Source: Persicitalea jodogahamensis (lineage in GTDB: Bacteria > Bacteroidota > Bacteroidia > Cytophagales > Spirosomataceae). From it: 64,000 bases of DNA. Positions 57,653-64,000 of this stretch are shown piece by piece. The notes under the pieces are model-generated. The model made no database searches and had not been told where the DNA came from. It saw nothing but the letters and a program-made list of their open reading frames with translations. The position numbers and the translations under genes are program-made. Every line of letters starts with the position of its first letter. Within the stretch, counting starts at the first letter, position 1. The DNA is taken from NCBI RefSeq assembly GCF_014651615.1, contig NZ_BMXF01000002.1, positions 77,675 to 141,674 on the forward strand. Reading direction: 5' to 3'.

Positions 57653-57799
57653 TCAGTTTTCTGCCCATTTTTTAGGCGCGTATTTCTTTTCGGCGTGGTC
57701 TTCTTCGAAAACGACGACAACTTTGGCTTTGGTCAAATTCTTCGGTTTCTCATTCAGAACAATTTGACCGTTTTTGCAGGTTCCTTCAATAATCAGCAT
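57653..57799 (-). CDS. Small antitoxin-like protein (48 aa)
   Basis: A short gene from the ATG at 57799 to a TGA at 57653. The sequence 'MLIIEGTCKNGQIVLNEKP' followed by 'AKVVVVFEED' is a short beta-rich start like DUF2281/AF2212-type antitoxins ('I-x-G-x-Y-x-N-G-x-I-x-L'), and ends in a Lys-rich helix 'KKYAPKKWAEN'. It starts 45 bp after the PIN toxin gene and stops 6 bp before the Uma2 gene. This spacing and the gene size support co-transcription. Confidence 0.65.
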   Translation of the reverse strand: MLIIEGTCKNGQIVLNEKPKNLTKAKVVVVFEEDHAEKKYAPKKWAEN

Positions 57800-57844
57800 G
57801 GCTTTGGTGTTTTTATTTCAAAGTCACTCTCATCACTACTTCTG

Positions 57845-58255
57845 TCAATTGTAATTCGAGATCACTTCAATCGGATACAGCGGAAACTTGCTATCATCTG
57901 ACAAAACCGTAAAGCCCGTGCTGGCAGCCTGGGCGATAATGGTTCGGTCGAACGGATCTTTATGATTTTCGATTGGCTGGATTTCGTAGTAGCGCTGGGC
58001 GTGTTCTGGCGTAATCGCTAGTACTTGAACTTGCAATTGAGCCAACGATTGATAAATGAAGGTCGAAAGGGGAATCTTGAAATCGAAGTCTTTGGGCTTC
58101 GTTTCAGACAATTGCGCAATCTCTACCAGCGAAATAGCACTAACATACTTGGTCGCGTTGGCATTGACTATAATGCGAGTCATGGTTTTACCCAGCCTTT
58201 CGGGTTCGGCAGAAGCCCACAAGAAGATGTGCGTATCTAACAGATAGCTTTTCAT
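57845..58255 (-). CDS. PIN-domain toxin, VapC-like
   Basis: 136 residues, cytoplasmic RNase fold. The acidic PIN residues are visible: Asp in 'YLLDTHIFLWA', Glu in 'SAISLVEIAQL', Asp pair in 'NHKDPFDRTIIAQA' and Asp in 'FTVLSDDSKF'. This matches the VapC-type group with 'DPFDR' that is often annotated as PilT-like N-terminus. Its ATG overlaps the TGA of a 51-residue upstream gene by the ATGA arrangement, so the two form a toxin-antitoxin pair. The expected role is cleavage of RNA when the antitoxin is lost. Confidence 0.88.
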   Translation of the reverse strand: MKSYLLDTHIFLWASAEPERLGKTMTRIIVNANATKYVSAISLVEIAQLSETKPKDFDFKIPLSTFIYQSLAQLQVQVLAITPEHAQRYYEIQPIENHKDPFDRTIIAQAASTGFTVLSDDSKFPLYPIEVISNYN

Positions 58256-58407
58256 CTTTCCAAATCCTCATCGAAAAGTGTCTCGGACATATAAACGAGA
58301 TGCCGACCCAAGCCGAGTTCGATTTTCTTCTTGGGGTCTGGCTTTCTGATCGTAGCCGCTGATTTATTCGCAGGCTTCCTGGTAGCTTTTTTAGGTTCCT
58401 TAATCAT
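58252..58407 (-). CDS. Putative antitoxin partner of the PIN toxin (51 aa)
   Basis: A 51-residue gene from the ATG at 58407 whose stop overlaps the PIN gene start (ATGA). The first 30 residues are Lys/Arg/Pro-rich ('MIKEPKKATRKPANKSAA', 'RKPDPKKKIELG'), then 'LGRHLVYMSETLFDEDLER', an acidic C-terminus that could occupy the PIN active site. It is not a recognised VapB family. The role is inferred from size and overlap with the toxin gene. Confidence 0.68.
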   Translation of the reverse strand: MIKEPKKATRKPANKSAATIRKPDPKKKIELGLGRHLVYMSETLFDEDLER

Positions 58408-58529
58408 GGGATTCACATTTTAGCTGACGTATCACTCAAACGTCTTGAACTTTCAATTGGTTGCTGGTCAATTGCTGTGACCAAATATACCGAATTATTC
58501 CTTCGCTCTCAGACGCGCATAATCCCTCA

Positions 58530-61500
58530 CTACTGCACCGTCACCTTTCCTCCCCCCGAATAACTCCGGTACTCGCCCTGGTACATCGCATCGGCACCCA
58601 CGGGGCCTACGGTGAAAGTACCTTTGGAAATGACACGAACCTGGTAGTAAAACGTTTGCTCACGGGCGGTGGCGGTGGTGAAGAAATGGATGCGGTCGTC
58701 GCGGATGTCGAAGTAGTCGGGCGTGGCCGCACCCTTGATCCAGGGCATGTCGCGTGGCTCAGTCAGTCGCGGGTTTTCGATCTCGAAGCCGGCGGGCAGC
58801 AGGTCGGTCACCACCACGTTTTCGATGGGCAGGCCACTGGTACTTGCCACGCTCACTTTCACGACGATCAGGTCATTTTGTTTAATGTTGCTGGCAGTGC
58901 TGCCGTTGCGCGTCAGGTACTGTCGCCGCACGCGCAGGCCGTTGTCTTCTTCCACGTAAGCCCCCTTCGCTGATTGCCCCTCGGACTGGGCAAACCAGTA
59001 GAGGTCGCCCTTCCCCTGCGTTTTTACGGCTAGTTTGTGGTCGAGTATCCCCTTGGTCAGGCTCAGCTCCTTCCCATCGAAAGTACCGATCGACTTGCCA
59101 TTCGCGGCGACGCTAGCCGTGACGGTGGAGCCGGAGACGCGTTGGGCGAGTTTGCCGAGGGCCAGTACGGCAAAGCCCGCTTCCTGGGTATTGATGTACG
59201 AAGCCGACCGCACCGCCTGCGAAAGTTGCCGCGCCAGCGTCGGAATCTGGATATTGCCGGGATCCGTTTCCAGCAAGGTGTTCAGTACCAGCGCGAGGTT
59301 GCGCAGTGGCGAAGCGTAACTACCGCCGAAGGTATTGGGTACGTTGTCGTTCTCGAATTTGGCGGGCAGCAGGGCCGCGAAACTGCGCGAGTCGCCGATG
59401 AGCTGGTAGGCCCCGGCCAGCAGGTAGCGGGTATCGGACGTGAGCAGGTTGGGGTTTTGCTTGTAGTAGTTCATGGCCGAGCGGTTGGGCTGACCGACCA
59501 GCGACAGCACGTAAAGCGAATACAGGCTCTCCCGCTGCGCCTTCACGGCCCGGACGGTACTGCCGTCCTCCGTCATTTGCGGTACTTCCTCGGTGGCGGT
59601 AGTACCGGTTTTGGTCGTGAGGTACTCGATGGCGCGGCTCATTGTGGCTCCGTTTACCTCGAATCCGGCGCGACGCGCCTCTTCCAGAAAATGCACGGCG
59701 TAGGCCGTCACCCACCAGTCTTCGCGTTGCGCGCCCGGCCACATCGCCAGTCCGCCGTTGTAGAGTTGCTGGCTTTCGGTTTTACGAATGGCCTGCTGCA
59801 CGTTGGTGGCGGGGTTGAAATCACTCTCACCGCTACGGACGAGGTAGATGGGCGTAGCCATCGCTTTGGTCAGGTCGGCGAAATAGATTTGGGGGAATGC
59901 CTTCGAAATCGTCTGTTCCAGGCAGCCGTAGGGGTAGCCGAGTAGCGTAGACAGCGCCTTGCCACCGCCCTGCACCAGCGGCGAGCGGCTCAGAACTACC
60001 TTGCTGCTGGCCGTGCCGGGAATAAAATTCTGGTTCAGATCAATGGTACCCGTTTGCCCGCCGGCAATCACGCCCGACTGACTGGTTTTGAGGAGTGGCG
60101 AGGCAGGACGCACCGTCAGGTCCGTTTCCTGCACGAAGGTTTCACCGAAGGCATTCACTTTGACAGTGATTCTACCTTGTCCGATGGTATTTCCGGCCTT
60201 CACGCTGAACATTGCTCGTGCTTCCTTACCCGCCGGAATGGTCAGCTTCTGCGTGGCGTTATCGCCTTTGGCGAGTGGCCCGGTGGTGACCAGTGACACG
60301 GTGACGTTGGTGGCTTTCTTCTCGGTATTGCTCACATTTACGGGTAGCGTCAGTTCGTCGTTGGGACTAAGGAAGCGCGGCGCACCCGTGCTGATCACCA
60401 CCGGATCGGCTACTTTCATATTTTCGGAAGCCGAGCCAAAAGCGTCGCCTTTGTAGGCTACGGCCATCACACGCAGGTCGCCGCTGAACTGCGGAATGGC
60501 GATGTCGAAAGTGGCTTCGCCGCTGCCGTTGGCGGTCAGGATGCCGCTCCAGAACGTGACGAGTTCGGTGCGGCCATTGCTGAGTGGGTTGATGCGTTTT
60601 TCCAGATCGTAGCCGTCGCCCCCGAAGCTCGATGAGGTAGAGAAGTTCAATTCGGGAAAAAGGAAGGCGTACAAATCGTGGCTGGCGACTTCCAGGGCGC
60701 GTTTCTGGTAAAAGTGGGCGTGAATATCGGGCGTGCGGAAGTTTTTGATCTGTAAAATTCCCTCATCCACCACCGACACCGTTAATTGCGCGTTGGCGGC
60801 AGTTTTGATCTTGATCTGCTGCTTTTTCTTGGAGCGCGACTGCGCCGCAACGCTGATGGCGACGGGCAAAGTACGGTCGGGCGCGTCCACGGCGATGGGT
60901 GCGAAGCCGTGCGCTACCGTCAACGGCAAGTCGGAGGCATCGAGTGGACGGATGAGCGTGGCCGTGACGTACACATTGGGCAGGTGTTCTTCTTTGACGG
61001 AAAAAGTGAGTTCCGCGGCCTTCTTTTCGGTCGTCAGCACGTGGTGTTCCAGCAGGTGGTTGCGCTCGATGGTCACCAGCAAGCGGCCATCGAAAGGCGT
61101 TTTGAACAAAATCTTAGCTTTATCACCTACCTTATACTGATCCTGATCGGTTTCCATCAATACCCGGCCCTCGGTACTTACCTCGAAGGACGAGTATTCC
61201 GTATAGCCGTAGCCGTAGGCATAAAAAGTCGTGGCGGTGTAATGCTCCGCGCCAGGACGACGCACCCGCAACTCGTACTCGCCCGAGACCGTGGGTACGT
61301 AGCGGAAAGTGCCTTTGCCATTGCTCAGGTTCAGGGTGTTGGAGTACATTGTTTTCTCCCGCTTGCGCGAGGTGTAGCGCAGCTGCTCATTTTGCTTTTC
61401 AACGACCGTCTGGTACTCGATGCGGACGACTTCTACGGCTGCCTGCACACCCTTTTGCAATTTACCCTGACTATTCACTCCAATCACCTCCATCGGCACG

Positions 61501-63968
61501 GGCGCGTTGACGCTCACGTAGCGGTCAGGTAGCCGGACGCCGTACAGGGTACTTTGGGTGAGTACATCGAAGCGTTGCAGTCGGTTGACAGGACGCCCGT
61601 TTTCGTCGAATACCGTTACGTAAATCTTGCCTTCCAGCAAACCAATATCCTTGTAGCTGGTAGGGATGGGAAATTTCTCGGTGGCTTGTCCCTGGGCATC
61701 GGTGTTCCCCTGCCGCTGCTCGCGCTCGAAGGTGGCGTCCGCCGGAATATCGAAGCTGAACTCCGGGAAGTCGGGCGCCGCGAAGCCCTTGCGCTTCCAC
61801 TGGGCTTCCATCTCGTAGGTACGACCCGCCGCGGGCGGCCCGAAAAGATTGAGCGCTGTGGCCGTCAGCGCGACGGTTTCGCCGGTTTTGTACTCCTTTT
61901 TGGCTCCGCTCAAATCCACCTTGATGCGGTCGGGCATAAACTCCTCCACGCTCACGGCCTGCGACGCCAGCAGCAGATCGTTGGCGTTGTAGACTTCCAG
62001 CTGGTACGTACCCGTGAGGGCCGACGCCTCCACGGTAACCTCGGTTTCTACGGCGCCCTGCGCGTTGGTAGTTTTGCGCCAGGTACGGTACTCGCGGCCA
62101 TTGGGCGTGACGAGTTTTATTTTCAGGGGAATTTCTTTGGGGGTGTCCCAGCGTTGGGTACGGACAACGGTGTTGAAGTGCAGCGTTTCGCCGGGACGGT
62201 ACATGTCGCGCTCGCCGTAGATGAAGGCAGTCAGACCGGAAGGGTTGTCGCGCGCGCCCTCTACCTCGTAGCGCGAGGTTTCGACGCGGGTATCTTCGAA
62301 CAGCAGGTAGTTGAAATCCTCCTTCGTCCGGGCGGTGATCATCGCGACTTTAAATCCGGGCGCTTTTTCGCTCAGTTTCTCAAAGTGTGCCACGCCATCG
62401 CCGTCCGTTTCCAGGGTATACACCGACTGATTGTTGCTGCTCACAAGTGTGACCTCGATGTTTTTGAGCGGCTCGGTGGTTTTGATGGAATTGGCAAAGA
62501 CCCAGACCTCGTCGTCGCCTTCCTTGGCAATGAGACCGATGTCCGAAACCGAAATCAGTTTCGTGGAGCCGAGGTAGGCTTCGTCCTTGGAATTGACCGA
62601 TACCAGATAAACGCCCTTGCGGCCATTGCCATCCGGCAGGGCGATATTGAGGGCCGATATACCTCTGGCGCGTGGTAGGTTTTCGGTTTCAACGGTCTTA
62701 TTGACGACCACGTCGCTGTAAAAATTCTGGTCGTCGTCGGTGTAGTTGTAGCTGCCCGTGGGCTGGTACTCGTCGCCTATGTAGTCGTAGTTTTCGTAGC
62801 GATTGTTACGAACGTAGCTCAGGATATTGTTTTCGTAAATCTTGGCAATCTTGACCTGCACCTTGGGTACATTCACGATTTGCACCCCAATATTCTGGGC
62901 GCCTTTGGGCGTAAGGTAGATGGCTTTTTTGTTGGCAAAAGAAATCCCGGCGGGCATCTTGCCAAAAAACAAATCGCGCGAAATATCTTCTTCCAATTTC
63001 GAACCCAGAACGCCTTTCAGAGCGGTATTTAGTTTCAAAATGTAGGTGTCCGTTTCGTTGAAATCACCGCGCAGCACGAAGCCGTTCTCGGTAGTTTCGG
63101 TTTTGGTAGGAATGGCGGGATCGACGCTGAACCCACTTTCCACGCTTTCGGGAGCGAGCTCCTGGGTAGTTACTACGCGGACGAAGGCGCGGTTGTTCTC
63201 GAATCCCGTCTGCACGTCGGCTACGTCGAGGCGTAGCGGCGAGGGCAGGCTGGCGGTACGTTCCAGCGGCTCGGGCGTGGCATAGTCGTTGCCGGGGGCG
63301 GCCCCCGCTTTGATCTTCAGCCCCTTTTCAATGCGCACTATCATCGGTGTGGCGTTTTCGTCGGGGGTACCCGTTTGGGTGAGGGCGACAATTATGTTGC
63401 GTCCATCGGACGATGGCAGGGCGCGGAAGGTGGTGGCATTGTCCCGCAGACTCAGTTTCAGGCGCTCGGCCACCGCTTGCGGATCTACGGGGTAGTTGAA
63501 CGTCAGCCGCAGCCGCGCTTCCGGCCGGCCGCTTTCCACGCTCTGGGTCCACCAGCTTTGCAATTCAGTAAGCTGGAGGTAGGGCGTATGAAAATCCACA
63601 TCCTCGTCGTCTATGCCGTACTTTTTGTCCTCATAGACATGCTTCAGAAGCTCGTCGGTCAGCTCGGCTTTGTAGTTTGTAGCCGGGGCCAGGGCCGCCA
63701 CGGGCGAAAACACCAATTCGTTGGGCGCCGTCCACTTGAATTTGCCCCGCACGGCGGGCGAGAACCTGACGTACTGCGTGGAATCCCAAACGCCCAGCCG
63801 ACTCTCCTGCACCAGGTCTTTGTTGAAGGTGAAAACCATGTTTTGCGAGAGCTGCACCTCATCGGTGAAGTTCCGGCCTACGAGGTGCACTTCATTGAAG
63901 GAGGAGCAGGCCCAAGTGGCGGCCAGGAGTAAAAGCAGTGAGATGGGGGAAGCGAGGCGTTTGGCCAT
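58530..63968 (-). CDS. Alpha-2-macroglobulin family lipoprotein with thioester
   Basis: 1812 residues. The signal peptide ends in a lipobox at Cys21 ('LLAATWACSS'), so it is a lipid-anchored periplasmic or outer-membrane protein. MG-type beta domains run through the first 1000 residues, followed by the A2M domain and a thioester domain with the intact C-L-E-Q motif (Cys1349 in 'YPYGCLEQTISKAFP'), then a helical thioester/complement-type domain and a terminal macroglobulin receptor-like beta domain. Bacterial A2Ms trap attacking proteases by covalent bonding, protecting the envelope. The partner PBP1C is often encoded next to such genes; it would lie outside this window. Confidence 0.93.
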   Translation of the reverse strand: MAKRLASPISLLLLLAATWACSSFNEVHLVGRNFTDEVQLSQNMVFTFNKDLVQESRLGVWDSTQYVRFSPAVRGKFKWTAPNELVFSPVAALAPATNYKAELTDELLKHVYEDKKYGIDDEDVDFHTPYLQLTELQSWWTQSVESGRPEARLRLTFNYPVDPQAVAERLKLSLRDNATTFRALPSSDGRNIIVALTQTGTPDENATPMIVRIEKGLKIKAGAAPGNDYATPEPLERTASLPSPLRLDVADVQTGFENNRAFVRVVTTQELAPESVESGFSVDPAIPTKTETTENGFVLRGDFNETDTYILKLNTALKGVLGSKLEEDISRDLFFGKMPAGISFANKKAIYLTPKGAQNIGVQIVNVPKVQVKIAKIYENNILSYVRNNRYENYDYIGDEYQPTGSYNYTDDDQNFYSDVVVNKTVETENLPRARGISALNIALPDGNGRKGVYLVSVNSKDEAYLGSTKLISVSDIGLIAKEGDDEVWVFANSIKTTEPLKNIEVTLVSSNNQSVYTLETDGDGVAHFEKLSEKAPGFKVAMITARTKEDFNYLLFEDTRVETSRYEVEGARDNPSGLTAFIYGERDMYRPGETLHFNTVVRTQRWDTPKEIPLKIKLVTPNGREYRTWRKTTNAQGAVETEVTVEASALTGTYQLEVYNANDLLLASQAVSVEEFMPDRIKVDLSGAKKEYKTGETVALTATALNLFGPPAAGRTYEMEAQWKRKGFAAPDFPEFSFDIPADATFEREQRQGNTDAQGQATEKFPIPTSYKDIGLLEGKIYVTVFDENGRPVNRLQRFDVLTQSTLYGVRLPDRYVSVNAPVPMEVIGVNSQGKLQKGVQAAVEVVRIEYQTVVEKQNEQLRYTSRKREKTMYSNTLNLSNGKGTFRYVPTVSGEYELRVRRPGAEHYTATTFYAYGYGYTEYSSFEVSTEGRVLMETDQDQYKVGDKAKILFKTPFDGRLLVTIERNHLLEHHVLTTEKKAAELTFSVKEEHLPNVYVTATLIRPLDASDLPLTVAHGFAPIAVDAPDRTLPVAISVAAQSRSKKKQQIKIKTAANAQLTVSVVDEGILQIKNFRTPDIHAHFYQKRALEVASHDLYAFLFPELNFSTSSSFGGDGYDLEKRINPLSNGRTELVTFWSGILTANGSGEATFDIAIPQFSGDLRVMAVAYKGDAFGSASENMKVADPVVISTGAPRFLSPNDELTLPVNVSNTEKKATNVTVSLVTTGPLAKGDNATQKLTIPAGKEARAMFSVKAGNTIGQGRITVKVNAFGETFVQETDLTVRPASPLLKTSQSGVIAGGQTGTIDLNQNFIPGTASSKVVLSRSPLVQGGGKALSTLLGYPYGCLEQTISKAFPQIYFADLTKAMATPIYLVRSGESDFNPATNVQQAIRKTESQQLYNGGLAMWPGAQREDWWVTAYAVHFLEEARRAGFEVNGATMSRAIEYLTTKTGTTATEEVPQMTEDGSTVRAVKAQRESLYSLYVLSLVGQPNRSAMNYYKQNPNLLTSDTRYLLAGAYQLIGDSRSFAALLPAKFENDNVPNTFGGSYASPLRNLALVLNTLLETDPGNIQIPTLARQLSQAVRSASYINTQEAGFAVLALGKLAQRVSGSTVTASVAANGKSIGTFDGKELSLTKGILDHKLAVKTQGKGDLYWFAQSEGQSAKGAYVEEDNGLRVRRQYLTRNGSTASNIKQNDLIVVKVSVASTSGLPIENVVVTDLLPAGFEIENPRLTEPRDMPWIKGAATPDYFDIRDDRIHFFTTATAREQTFYYQVRVISKGTFTVGPVGADAMYQGEYRSYSGGGKVTVQ

Positions 63969-64000
63969 TTTTGGCGGAGGGTTAACGGGGCGAGGGGAGG

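Noticed and set aside
59037-62678. Plus-strand ORFs of 302, 248 and 374 codons
   Set aside because: All are antisense to the alpha-2-macroglobulin gene, whose domains are continuous across the region.

Overview
The window looks like a chromosomal segment of a Bacteroidota bacterium of the order Cytophagales (Spirosomaceae-like). This rests on a gingipain-fold PorU2-like protein with a type IX secretion (T9SS)-style tail, a GldA-like ABC ATPase, long DUF11 surface proteins, WG-repeat and ScyD/ScyE proteins, start regions without Shine-Dalgarno sequences, and several small families typical of the group. Most genes are moderately GC-rich. Two genes (39354-40553 and 53136-55304) are clearly AT-rich and look imported. 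I saw no rRNA, tRNA, CRISPR array, insertion sequence or prophage.

Layout. 0-13.5 kb (minus strand): four large secreted proteins built from DUF11 domains. Two carry tandem near-identical units of 402 and 387 bp, five and six units long, which form a mosaic of two unit types. 13.9-25.3 kb: folA, a small secreted basic protein with an orphan four-helix sensor-like membrane protein, then a plus-strand run (DUF932 protein, TerB-like, YitT-like, thioredoxin, META lipoprotein, sialidase, PorU2-like), and coaX on the minus strand. 25.4-39 kb: a GH2 beta-galactosidase, a paralogue of the small basic protein, a short GldA-like ATPase, a Uma2 nuclease, an Nramp-like transporter without the usual metal-binding motif, PBP1A, a MutS-like ATPase, and a two-gene molybdenum hydroxylase. 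39-46.6 kb: a sialidase relic, a WG-repeat protein, two paralogous putative outer-membrane proteins on either side of a frameshifted surface-protein gene, an MFS exporter, and a membrane-bound LuxR-type regulator divergent from a membrane protein with a perfect inverted repeat between them. 46.7-58.5 kb: a putative glycoside hydrolase, ScyD/ScyE lipoprotein, PIG-L deacetylase, ceramidase-like membrane protein, a zone of decayed toxin-antitoxin-like genes, an AT-rich surface protein, an orphan DUF433 gene, a GH20-like hydrolase fused to a transporter remnant, and a VapBC-like/Uma2 cluster. 58.5-64 kb: a bacterial alpha-2-macroglobulin lipoprotein that keeps its thioester motif.

How the genes fit together. 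The sialidase, beta-galactosidase, GH20-like enzyme and PIG-L deacetylase could together trim sialylated or amino-sugar glycans outside the cytoplasm, but they are scattered and no SusC/SusD pair is present, so this is not a classical polysaccharide utilisation locus. The DUF11 proteins are probably cell-surface or matrix components. The strongest candidates for undescribed biology are the DUF11 mosaic with its shared dockerin-like C-terminal module, the paired small 'VDPGVSVHNYKH' proteins, and the decayed or compact toxin-antitoxin-like modules around 52-58 kb.
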